NCBI RefSeq assembly: GCF_900108505.1
Contig: NZ_FNWU01000003.1
Location: 124,001-188,000 of the forward strand
Direction of reading: 5' to 3'
From: Halopenitus malekzadehii
Lineage (GTDB): Archaea > Halobacteriota > Halobacteria > Halobacteriales > Haloferacaceae
Length of the DNA: 64,000 nt
Position numbers and translations under genes: made by a program. Shown piece after piece: positions 43,295 through 50,907 of the stretch. Position 1 is the first letter of the stretch. Each line of letters starts with the position of its first letter. Below the pieces are notes generated by a model, which was not told where the DNA came from, ran no database searches, and saw nothing but the letters and a program-made list of their open reading frames with translations.

Positions 43295-44095
43295 CTACGA
43301 GAGGACGTACTTGCTCCAGCCGCCGTCGACGCTGACGACTTCGCCGGTGATGTAGCTCGCCCGCGGCGAGGCGAGGAACGCGACGGCGTCGGCGAACTCG
43401 TCGGGATCACCCGACCGGTCCAGCGACACTTCATCGATCCGGGTCTGTAACGCCTCCTCCTCGGTGATGTCCCGATGCTCCGCGCGCCGTTCGACCTTGT
43501 ACTTGAGCCGGTCGGTCATCACGAACCGGGGCGTGACGACGTTCGACCGGACCTCCGGGGCGTACTCCCGCGAGATCGTCTTGGCGAGCCCGTACAGCCC
43601 CAGCCGGAACACGTTCGAGATCGCGTGCCCCTTGGGTGGTTCACGTGCTGACGCGCTCGTGACCGTGATGAGCGACCCGACGTCGCTCTCCTGTAAGTGG
43701 GGCAGGACCGCCTCGGTCATCCACCGCGTGCTGGAGATGACGCCGGCGTAGCTGTCGTCCCACTGCTCCTCGGTCGCCTCCTCGAAGGTCACCGCCGGCG
43801 GTCCGCCGTGGTTGTTCACGTGGACGTCGACGCCGCCGAACTCGTCGACGGTCTCCTCGACGAGTCGGTCGACGTCGTCCCGGTTCGTCACGTCGCATTC
43901 GACGGGCAACACGCGATCGGCGTCGACGTCGGCCTCCACGGCCAGTGACGCCGCCGACTCCTCGGCCCGCTCCATCGACCGGGAACACACCGTGACGTTC
44001 GCACCCTCCTCGAGCAGCCGCTGCGCGGACGCGTAGCCGAGCCCCTTGCTCGATGCGGCGACGATCGCCGTTCTGTTTGCTAGTTCGAGATCCAT
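43295..44095 (-). CDS. Short-chain dehydrogenase/reductase family protein with altered active site
   Basis: 266 residues. The Rossmann start TAIVAASSKGLGYASAQRLL matches the cofactor motif (S-S-K-G-L-G), with CDVT and VNNHGG as supporting motifs. Ser147 is in TSASAREPPKGH, but the Tyr-x-x-x-Lys pair aligns with Ser160 and Arg164 (SNVFR). The end (SYITGEVVSVDGGWSKY) is regular. A subgroup of SDRs annotated as 3-oxoacyl reductases has a similar S-N-x-x-R in this place and may use other chemistry. It lies 75 bases from the enolase-superfamily gene on the same strand, suggesting one transcript. Reaction not assignable. Confidence 0.87.
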   Translation of the reverse strand: MDLELANRTAIVAASSKGLGYASAQRLLEEGANVTVCSRSMERAEESAASLAVEADVDADRVLPVECDVTNRDDVDRLVEETVDEFGGVDVHVNNHGGPPAVTFEEATEEQWDDSYAGVISSTRWMTEAVLPHLQESDVGSLITVTSASAREPPKGHAISNVFRLGLYGLAKTISREYAPEVRSNVVTPRFVMTDRLKYKVERRAEHRDITEEEALQTRIDEVSLDRSGDPDEFADAVAFLASPRASYITGEVVSVDGGWSKYVLS

Positions 44096-44116
44096 CTAGA
44101 CGGAGTGACGGCGGAA

Positions 44117-44142
44117 GATCACTAAAGTTCTTCTATGTGATC
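44117..44142. promoter_or_regulatory. Inverted repeat GATCAC/GTGATC upstream of the SDR gene
   Basis: GATCAC (44117-44122) and GTGATC (44137-44142) are separated by 14 bases and lie 22-47 bases upstream of the SDR start (44095), overlapping where its promoter should be. Confidence 0.35.
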
Positions 44143-44205
44143 CCGTGACGTGATCGTCCCGGGACGGTCGGGTCCAACTCGATCGGTCGGAACGGGATCG
44201 GCGCG

Positions 44206-45288
44206 TCAGGCGGTGTCGCGTGACGGCGAGGTCTCGAAGACGTCGAAGGCGTCTCGGTTTCGATCGAGGGCACCATCGAGGGTCGTCGCGTACGGAACCG
44301 TAATTTCGTGGTGTGAGCCGTGAGACCGGACGTCGACGGGACCGACGTGGCCGTCCTCGACGGGGCCAAAAACGGCGGATTCGGCCCCGAGGACGACCAG
44401 GTCGCCGATACGGTCGGGTGGGAGGTCGAACCGTGCGGCCGCCTCCGCCCGCGAGCACACGACGTCGATGTCGGGATGGTCCCGGATCACGGCGCCCGCC
44501 GCGTCCGGATCGTCGACGTGGACGTACGCGGCCCCGCCGAGGTTTCGGTGATGGTACGTGTGCCGATCGCGGATCAGCCGGACGACGACGGGATCGTGTC
44601 CGGCCGCGGCGAGGATCGATTCGAGGTCGACGACCGTCGTCTTCCGCGACATTCCGTGATCCGCGGTGACGACGACGTCGTCGGCGCGGTCGGCGACCGT
44701 GGCGATCCCCTCGTCGAGCGCCCGGATCCACTCGACCGCGCGGGACTCGTCCGGGGCGTGCTTGTGGGGGACGACGTCCGTCGTGGAGACGTACAGCCAG
44801 TCGAGGTCGCGGTCCGCGAGGACGAACGCGGCGGCGTTGAGGACCCACTCGCTCGCGTGCCCGGAGTAGATATCCGGCGCCGGGCCGATCGCCTCCTCGA
44901 GCCAGGTCGGCGGATCCTCGGCGCTGGCGGCGACTACGCAGCCGCGTCCGATCATCCGCCGGAGCTTCTCCTTGACGACCAACGCGCCGGCGCGATCACC
45001 GCCGTCGGCCGCCCGCTGGAGGACGGAGTCATGCCGGAGGAACGAGGGGTCCGTCATATACACCCGATCGCCGCGTTCCGCGTCGTAGTACGTGTTGCCG
45101 GTGATGCCGTGGTCGCGAGGCGGCACGCCGGTGACGATCCCGACGTTGTTGACGTTCGTGAGGGTCGGCACGGCCGCCGAACAGGTTCCCGCCCGCCCGG
45201 CCGCGGCGATCGCGTCCCAGCCGGGGGTGTCGACGTCACCGAGATAGGTCGGATCGAGGCCGTCACAGCAAATAACGACGTTCGTCAT
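44206..45288 (-). CDS. Phosphonoacetate hydrolase-like alkaline phosphatase superfamily protein
   Basis: 360 residues from MTNVVICCDGLDPTYLGDVD; the upstream extension in frame is implausible. It matches the phosphonoacetate hydrolase (PhnA-type) pattern: Asp9 in CDGLDP, the nucleophile Thr44 in AVPTLTNVNNVGIVTGVPPR, STTDVVPHKHAPDE (Asp/His ligands), VVTADHGMSRKT (Asp-His) and the late His in RSHGSHHEITVPYAT. The enzyme class splits phosphonoacetate into acetate and phosphate, but related phosphodiesterases share the fold. No phosphonate transporter or 2-aminoethylphosphonate gene is adjacent. Family call is good, substrate inferred. Confidence 0.85.
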   Translation of the reverse strand: MTNVVICCDGLDPTYLGDVDTPGWDAIAAAGRAGTCSAAVPTLTNVNNVGIVTGVPPRDHGITGNTYYDAERGDRVYMTDPSFLRHDSVLQRAADGGDRAGALVVKEKLRRMIGRGCVVAASAEDPPTWLEEAIGPAPDIYSGHASEWVLNAAAFVLADRDLDWLYVSTTDVVPHKHAPDESRAVEWIRALDEGIATVADRADDVVVTADHGMSRKTTVVDLESILAAAGHDPVVVRLIRDRHTYHHRNLGGAAYVHVDDPDAAGAVIRDHPDIDVVCSRAEAAARFDLPPDRIGDLVVLGAESAVFGPVEDGHVGPVDVRSHGSHHEITVPYATTLDGALDRNRDAFDVFETSPSRDTA

Positions 45289-45420
45289 AGCGCGGATACA
45301 ACGGGAACCGATATAAACGTGTACCACGGCTCCGGTCACCAGTTGTGAACACACGCGATCGATCAGGTCGGTCGGAGAACCAGTCACCGAAGTCGGTCGG
45401 AGGACCGGTCCCCAGTCAGA

Positions 45421-45597
45421 TCACCGGTTATAAAACCAGGCTCTGGTCAATGCTCTTGCCAGAAACAGGAGCCCCACGCCGAAACAGGCGAGCGCGTAAG
45501 TCCGATCACCGATCACCATAATCGCGATCCCCGACAGCACGAGGAAGACGCCGACGGCGACGTCCGCCTGAATTCCCTCCACCGCTGAGTGAGCCAT
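45421..45597 (-). CDS. Small two-helix membrane protein of unknown function
   Basis: 58 residues by my own translation: ATG at 45597, TGA at 45421-45423. It has two hydrophobic segments, VAVGVFLVLSGIAIMVIG and YALACFGVGLLFLARAL, separated by DRT and preceded by the hydrophilic MAHSAVEGIQAD. The ending RAWFYNR gives a positively charged tail. It is too short to name. It lies between the phosphonoacetate hydrolase-like gene and the rhodanese gene, on the same strand as both. Confidence 0.6.
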   Translation of the reverse strand: MAHSAVEGIQADVAVGVFLVLSGIAIMVIGDRTYALACFGVGLLFLARALTRAWFYNR

Positions 45598-45626
45598 TAT
45601 CCCTGCGTTCGACGCCGGGCGTCAAA

Positions 45627-45689
45627 AGTCCCCGCGGTTCGGACGTGAACAGTCCCCGCGGTTCGGACGTGAACAGTCCCCGCGGTTCG
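45627..45689. repeat. 24-bp tandem repeat, two full units plus a partial, 3' of the rhodanese gene
   Basis: AGTCCCCGCGGTTCGGACGT plus gaac is repeated at 45627 and 45651, with a partial unit from 45675. It sits between the rhodanese stop (45704) and the small membrane gene's start (45597). Confidence 0.88.
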
Positions 45690-45703
45690 ACCGACCGCCG
45701 CCG

Positions 45704-47311
45704 TCACTCGACGAGCCCTTCCTCCCACCGCAGGTACTGGTCCATCTCCCGATCGCCCTGCGCGTACGGCTTCCGCGTCGCCCGCCGTGGCTCCCGCAGC
45801 ACGCGGTCGGCGTCGCCCTCCGCGATCGGCAGGTCGGCAGCCCGCCAGGCCTCGACGCCCCCATCGAGGACGGTGACGGTCTCGATCCGGCCGCTATGGA
45901 CGAGCTGGGCGCCGGCGCGATCGGCGACCGTGCCGGTCTCGCAGGTCAAGACGACGTCGGTAGTCCGGCCACTTTCGGCGTCGTCGTCCGCGCCACTGAG
46001 ATCATCGGTCAACACGTCGCCGAGTTCGTACCGGGGCGCCCACCACGAACCCGGCACGTGTCCGTCCGTATAGGCGTCGTAGTCGCCGACGTGAACCACC
46101 GTTCGCTCGTCGATCGTGTCCGACAGCGTTGCCGGGGAGACGTACTCGACGCTGCGCGCGACGATGTCGCCGCCGAGGGGCTCGACGTCATCCTCGGTCA
46201 CGAGCGACCGGCCGTCCTCGGTCCACGCGGTCGTTCCGCCCGCCAGCACGTGGACGTTCTCGAACCCCATACGGTCGAGCCAGTACGCCGTGATCCCGGC
46301 TCGGACGTCCGTCTCGGAGATTACGACGATCTCTGCATCGCGAACGGCGATGTGGCGGCCTGCAGTCTGAACCAACTGCCCGCCGGCGACGTGGGTCGAT
46401 CCGGGAAGGTGCCCATCCGCGAACTCCGGCTCGGTTCGCACGTCGAAGCGGTAGACCACGTCCTCGTCGGCGGCCGACTCCTCGAGCCGATCGAGGTCCG
46501 CGGGCGAGAGCATCGACACGTCCGTGTCGGCCAGCAGCTCCCGCGCCGTTTTCCGGAGCCGATCGCGTCGGTCCGGATCGACCGTCGCGTCGTCGGGGCG
46601 ACCGGGGCCAGCCGCCAGCTCCTTGCCGGCGAGTTGCCACCCCATCGTGCCGTTTTCCAACTCGTAGACGTTGTCGATCCCGAGCGCCTGAAGGGTTGCC
46701 GTGCCGATGATGCTTCGGGTTCGACCGGCACAATGAACGACGACCGGCTCGTCGTCCTCTCGAACCGCCTCGACGTACAGCGGGAGATCGAACCCCTCGA
46801 CGTTGACCGATCCCGGGATGGTTCCCCATCGCTCGTATTCGGGCGGGTTACGCACGTCGATCACGGTCACGTCGTCCCGTCGTTCCTCCAGATCGTCCGG
46901 ACTGATCGTCGGCAGATCTCGCGTCGCCGCCACCTGTTCGCCGAACGCCTTGCTCTCGTAGTTGAACGCGGTGGCGTGCACGTCCCCGTCGGCCTCCACG
47001 AGGTCGTACCCTGCCGCCGCCCACGCCTCGACGCCGCCGTCCAGATAGTCGACGGTCTCGTAACCGAGCGCTTCCAGCCATCTCGCGTCGGTCACCGATC
47101 GTTCGCCGTGATCATCACACAACACGATCGGCGTCGATCGGTTCGGCACGAGTTCGGGGAGCCGCCGCTCGAGCTCGCGGCGCGGAACCCACGTGCTCTC
47201 CAGAATGTGTCCCTCCACGTACGCGAGCGAGGGTCGAACGTCGATGAGTGCGACCGGATCCGAGGAGTCGAGTCGCTCTCGGAGCGCGGCCGGTGCGTGT
47301 GACCCAGCCAT
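45704..47311 (-). CDS. Four-domain rhodanese-like sulfurtransferase
   Basis: 535 residues from MAGSHAPAALRERLDSSDPV. Four tandem rhodanese domains can be drawn. Domain 1 (about 1-110) has Cys65 in VLCDDHGERS. Domain 2 (about 130-240) has the canonical loop HCAGRTRS. Domain 3 (about 265-370) has VISETDVRAG with no Cys, so it is probably structural. Domain 4 (about 385-500) has TCETGTVADR. Each has a DV(R/G)..PE-like entry motif. Sulfurtransferases move sulfane sulfur; its substrate here is unknown. It is divergent from the alcohol dehydrogenase gene at 47530. Confidence 0.9.
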   Translation of the reverse strand: MAGSHAPAALRERLDSSDPVALIDVRPSLAYVEGHILESTWVPRRELERRLPELVPNRSTPIVLCDDHGERSVTDARWLEALGYETVDYLDGGVEAWAAAGYDLVEADGDVHATAFNYESKAFGEQVAATRDLPTISPDDLEERRDDVTVIDVRNPPEYERWGTIPGSVNVEGFDLPLYVEAVREDDEPVVVHCAGRTRSIIGTATLQALGIDNVYELENGTMGWQLAGKELAAGPGRPDDATVDPDRRDRLRKTARELLADTDVSMLSPADLDRLEESAADEDVVYRFDVRTEPEFADGHLPGSTHVAGGQLVQTAGRHIAVRDAEIVVISETDVRAGITAYWLDRMGFENVHVLAGGTTAWTEDGRSLVTEDDVEPLGGDIVARSVEYVSPATLSDTIDERTVVHVGDYDAYTDGHVPGSWWAPRYELGDVLTDDLSGADDDAESGRTTDVVLTCETGTVADRAGAQLVHSGRIETVTVLDGGVEAWRAADLPIAEGDADRVLREPRRATRKPYAQGDREMDQYLRWEEGLVE

Positions 47312-47497
47312 CGTATACCTTGGTACCGAATTACAACCGATGGCTAATAACCTGTCGGTTGGCGGGTGTGGGCGCGGTCGGGCGACGAACAGTCGATGCG
47401 ATGATCGACGTCGCCGTCAGCGGTCGGCAGGCGACCGTCGTTGACCGATCGCCGGCGGTGCCGCCCATCGGGCGACAGGCGATGGATCGGAACAAGG

Positions 47498-47505
47498 CTT
47501 TAAGC
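47498..47505 (+). promoter_or_regulatory. TATA box of the zinc alcohol dehydrogenase gene
   Basis: CTTTAAGC lies 25-32 bases before the ATG at 47530, supporting that start. Confidence 0.5.
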
Positions 47506-47529
47506 GTCTCTCCGCCGAGGGGGCAGACG

Positions 47530-48633
47530 ATGCAGGCAATCGTGTGTCACGGCTTTGAGGACCACAGCATCGAGACGGTCCCCGAGCCGGAGCCGGAGAA
47601 CGGCGACGTGAAGGTCGCCATCGATCGTGTACAGCTCAGCGTCACGGAATGCGCCCTCTACCGCGGGCAGCGGATCGCCCATTACGAGGCGATCAAACGC
47701 CGGTTCGAGGACGGTCCGGCGCAGGTGTTCGGCCACGAGTTCTGCGGCCGCGTGGTCGAGCTCGGGGAGGACGTCTCGAGCTTCGAGATCGGCGACCGGG
47801 TGTACGCCCCGGCGAAGATCCCGTGTCACGACTGCCGGCAGTGTGACCGCGGATTCGAGCTCCACTGTCCGAACAAGACCTATCTCGGCTACGACACGCC
47901 GGGGGCGCTGGCCGAGTACGCGGTCTTTCCGGCGGAGGGGCTGTGTACGGTTCCAGAGGGCGTTTCCGACGCGGAGACGGCGGCGCTGCAGCCGCTGGCG
48001 AGCTCGATCCTCGCCGTCGACGAGGCCGACATCGGAACCGGTGACGTCGTCGCGGTGATTGGAACCGGCGTGATGGGGTATCAGTGCGCGCAGTTGGCGC
48101 GGACCCAGGGGGCTCGGACGGTGATCGGGGTCGACGTCGATCCCGAAAAGCTGGACGTTCTCGCGGCCCACGGCTTCGAGACGGTCAACGCACGCGAAAC
48201 GGATCCGGTTCAGGCGGTCGAGGCCGCCACCGCGGGCGTCGGCGCCGACGTGGTCTTCGAGGCGGTCGGTGGCGAACAGAGCCACGGGACCGAGGGGTCC
48301 GACCCACTGGCGCAGGCGTTCGGGATGGCCCGGTCCGGGGGGTCGGTCGTCCAGGTTGGCTACATCATCGATGAGATTTCGATCGCGCCGCGAGCGGTCC
48401 GCACCAAGAGCGTCGACTGGATCAACCCGGTCACCGGCGTCACCGCGCCGACGCCGAACACGACGACCGGGGAGCTGGCGGGCGAGCTCGTCGACGACGG
48501 CCGCGTCTCGCTGGAGGAGTACATCACCCACGAGCTCGACGGGCTCGAGTCGTTCGAGACGGCCGTCGAGATAACGTTGAACAAGGCGGAATACGGAGCA
48601 CGCGGCCCCGCCCAGATCGTGCTTTCGGAGTGA
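47530..48633 (+). CDS. Zinc-dependent medium-chain alcohol dehydrogenase
   Basis: 367 residues from MQAIVCHGFEDHSIETVPEP; the long upstream frame is rejected because of the TATA box and the usual MDR start. Catalytic zinc residues are Cys41 (VTECALYRG) and His69-Glu70 (GHEFCGRVV). The structural zinc is held by Cys99, Cys102, Cys105 and Cys113 (CHDCRQCDRGFELHC). NAD binding is at AVIGTGVMGYQCAQLA with the acidic VDVD(P) end. The enzyme oxidises an alcohol or polyol such as threonine, sorbitol or a 3-hydroxyacid, or reduces an aldehyde. Substrate is not assignable from context. Confidence 0.9.
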   Translation: MQAIVCHGFEDHSIETVPEPEPENGDVKVAIDRVQLSVTECALYRGQRIAHYEAIKRRFEDGPAQVFGHEFCGRVVELGEDVSSFEIGDRVYAPAKIPCHDCRQCDRGFELHCPNKTYLGYDTPGALAEYAVFPAEGLCTVPEGVSDAETAALQPLASSILAVDEADIGTGDVVAVIGTGVMGYQCAQLARTQGARTVIGVDVDPEKLDVLAAHGFETVNARETDPVQAVEAATAGVGADVVFEAVGGEQSHGTEGSDPLAQAFGMARSGGSVVQVGYIIDEISIAPRAVRTKSVDWINPVTGVTAPTPNTTTGELAGELVDDGRVSLEEYITHELDGLESFETAVEITLNKAEYGARGPAQIVLSE

Positions 48634-48680
48634 TCGGCCGCTCGGAGTAGCCGTCCCGCCCGTCGAGAATACACACCTAT

Positions 48681-48686
48681 TTTATA
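48681..48686 (+). promoter_or_regulatory. TATA element of the M29/NicX-like gene
   Basis: TTTATA at 48681-48686 lies 23-28 bases before the ATG at 48709, favouring that codon over the GTG at 48688. Confidence 0.5.
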
Positions 48687-48691
48687 CGTGA

Positions 48692-48708
48692 CGTGTGATC
48701 GATACACG
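48692..48708. promoter_or_regulatory. Inverted repeat CGTGT/ACACG next to the start codon
   Basis: CGTGT (48692-48696) and ACACG (48704-48708) flank GATCGAT and end one base before the ATG at 48709. An operator at a leaderless start is possible. Confidence 0.35.
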
Positions 48709-49701
48709 ATGAGATCTATCGAGACGAGCGCCGTTTCCCGACGGATCGTGGACGACGTGATCGGCGTCGATGCGACGGACGACGTCGTCGTGCTCACCGA
48801 TACGGGGAAACTGGACATCGCGGAGACGATCGCTGCGGCCTGTCGAGCGACCGGGGCGATGACCGTCGTGGAGATCATGCCGCGAACCGACGAACACGGC
48901 AACGAGGCGCCGGACACGGTCATCGCCGCGATGACGGCGGCGGACGTGGTGTTCACCGCGACGACCAACTCGATCACCCACACGGACGGGTTCCGGAACG
49001 CGCTCGAGTCGGGTGCTCGAACGGCGGTGTTCCGGGGCGTCACCGAGGACATGTTCGTCGCCGGCGGGATCGACACCGACTACGAGCGACTGCGCGAGCG
49101 GACCCTCGCCGTCCGCGAGGCGCTCGATGCTGCCTCGGAGGCGACAGTTCGGAGCCCCGCGGGGACGGACGTCACGCTCGACCTTCGCGGCCAGCCCGCC
49201 TTCTCGCTCGACGGATACTGCCACGAACACAACGACAACCTCGGTGCGTACCCGGCCGGGGAGTCGCCGACCTCACCCGCCTCGGGAACCGGCACGATCG
49301 TCATCGACTATTCGATGGACGGCATCGGGCGACTGGACGACCCGATCGAGTTGACCCTGGAGGACGGCGACGTCACCGCGGTGTCGGGCGGACGGGAGGC
49401 CGACGAGCTTCGTGAGACGATCGAGGGGGCGGACGCGGGTGCGCGGAACCTCGCCGAGTTCGCCATCGGGACGAACCCGGACGCCCGGCTCGTGGGCAAC
49501 CTCGCCGAGGACAAGAAACGGCTCGGAACGATCCACTTCGCGATCGGCGACGACCAAACGCTTGCGGGAGAGACCCGGTCGTCGATCCATCTAGACGGGC
49601 TCGTGCGAAAGCCGACCGTCGAGCTCGACGGGACGCGGATCCTGGATGCCGGCGATCTCCGACGCGACCGTCTGGATGACGTCACGGGGCGGGACGAGTG
49701 A
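48709..49701 (+). CDS. M29 aminopeptidase/NicX-like metalloprotein
   Basis: 330 residues from MRSIETSAVSRRIVDDVIGV. The family includes M29 aminopeptidases and 2,5-dihydroxypyridine 5,6-dioxygenase (NicX), which share the metal site. Candidate ligands are Glu in AYPAGESPTSP, Glu in NLAEFAIGTNP, His in GTIHFAIGD and His-Asp in SIHLDGLV. The N-terminal Rossmann-like part has DDVVVLTDTGKLDIAETIAA. It could be a peptidase or a ring-cleaving dioxygenase. The gene is preceded by the zinc alcohol dehydrogenase gene and is convergent with the iclR gene. Confidence 0.85.
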   Translation: MRSIETSAVSRRIVDDVIGVDATDDVVVLTDTGKLDIAETIAAACRATGAMTVVEIMPRTDEHGNEAPDTVIAAMTAADVVFTATTNSITHTDGFRNALESGARTAVFRGVTEDMFVAGGIDTDYERLRERTLAVREALDAASEATVRSPAGTDVTLDLRGQPAFSLDGYCHEHNDNLGAYPAGESPTSPASGTGTIVIDYSMDGIGRLDDPIELTLEDGDVTAVSGGREADELRETIEGADAGARNLAEFAIGTNPDARLVGNLAEDKKRLGTIHFAIGDDQTLAGETRSSIHLDGLVRKPTVELDGTRILDAGDLRRDRLDDVTGRDE

Positions 49702-49962
49702 CGATCGGGAGCGGGACACGCGATCAGCGGTGACACGGAAGCGTGGATGCCGGTTCAACGCCACCGATTCGACATTGCGGAACGAACTGGCGAAAATCGC
49801 GTCGGAATGGTCACACGTGGACGGCCGAAACGTCCGGAATCCACCGTCGAGACCGTTGTTGCGTAGCGTCGAACGGAAGACGATGAACGACGATCGAATC
49901 CTGGAGCCACCGACCGCGCCGACCGGAGATACTGACTATCGTAATATTGTAATTCAACACGG

Positions 49963-50739
49963 TCAGGTGTGCGTGATGTTCAACTCGAGCTCGTTCGCCG
50001 TCCCCAACAGGAGGTTCGGAAGGTCCTCGTGGAACCGATCGCCGCGCAGTCGGTGGCTCGGGCCGGACACGCTCAACGCGCCGATCACCACGCCGCCGTC
50101 ACCGAGGATCGGGACGCCCACCGCGTGGAGGCCCTTGAGGTTCTCCTCCCGATTGAAGCTGTAGCCGCGCTCCCGGATCTCCGCGAGCTCGTCCAGGAGT
50201 TCCTCCCGGTCCGTGATGGTGTGATCGGTGAATCCCTCGAAGTCGGTCTGTTCCAGAACGTCGAACAGTTCGTCCTCATCGAGGTTCGCGAGGATCGCCT
50301 TCCCCGCCGCCGTCGCGTGCAGGGGGATCCGGCTTCCGATCCCCGGATCGGTGCGCACCGCGTCGTCGCCGAACGCCCGGTGGATGTAGACCGCATCGCC
50401 GTGTTCCCTGACGATGAACTGCGCCCGCTCGCCGGTCCGTTCGGCGATCTCCTCGACCTTCTTCGTCGTCAGGTCGTACCCGGCCTGGCGGGTTCGGGCG
50501 TGCTGGCCGAGCTCCAGGAACCGCAGGCCGACGCGGTACTCGTTGTCCGTCTTGACCACGTATCCGAGGTCGGAAAGCGTCGACAGGTGTCGATAGACGG
50601 TGCTTTTCGCGTACCCGAGCTCGGCGGCGACCTCGGTCACCGTCGCTCCCTCGAGCCGCTTGATCACCTCGACGGTCTCGAGCATCGTTCTGGTCGTTTG
50701 CACCGTATCCCTGTTCCCTGTGTCCGTTCCCCGTGTCAT
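49963..50739 (-). CDS. IclR-family transcriptional regulator 1
   Basis: 258 residues. An N-terminal winged helix-turn-helix (about residues 15-75: TVTEVAAELGYAKSTVYRHL) is followed by the IclR ligand-binding domain (RIPLHATAAGKAILANLDED and ELAEIRERGYSFNREENLKG, ending in VIGALSVSGPSHRL). Such regulators bind small carboxylates or aromatics. It is divergent from MFS transporter 2 with a 168-base spacer that contains the dyad CGTTCGATCATATAGAACG. Control of the MFS gene and itself is likely; the effector is unknown. Confidence 0.92.
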   Translation of the reverse strand: MTRGTDTGNRDTVQTTRTMLETVEVIKRLEGATVTEVAAELGYAKSTVYRHLSTLSDLGYVVKTDNEYRVGLRFLELGQHARTRQAGYDLTTKKVEEIAERTGERAQFIVREHGDAVYIHRAFGDDAVRTDPGIGSRIPLHATAAGKAILANLDEDELFDVLEQTDFEGFTDHTITDREELLDELAEIRERGYSFNREENLKGLHAVGVPILGDGGVVIGALSVSGPSHRLRGDRFHEDLPNLLLGTANELELNITHT

Positions 50740-50770
50740 ATATCCACTATTGACGGGGGCCTACAAATAT

Positions 50771-50789
50771 CGTTCGATCATATAGAACG
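50771..50789. promoter_or_regulatory. Dyad CGTTCGATCATATAGAACG in the iclR/MFS divergent spacer
   Basis: Half-sites GTTC and GAAC nine bases apart. It is 31 bases upstream of the iclR start (50739) and differs from the dyad at 28391-28409 by one base. It is a candidate IclR operator. Confidence 0.5.
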
Positions 50790-50875
50790 TGGATGGCGGT
50801 TCGAAGGACGGTCTCAACGGGGAGGGGCCTGGCAGCCACACGACCGCATCGCCGGAAGGCCTACGCTTAAGCCGA

Positions 50876-50881
50876 TCGGCG
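50876..50881 (+). promoter_or_regulatory. TATA-like element of MFS transporter 2
   Basis: CTTAAG lies 27-32 bases before the ATG at 50908. Confidence 0.4.
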
Positions 50882-50907
50882 ACCTTCCGACGGGTAGAGA
50901 CACACCG

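Noticed and set aside
45896-47302. 468-residue plus-strand frame opposite the rhodanese gene
   Set aside because: Antisense to four clear rhodanese domains; no independent evidence.
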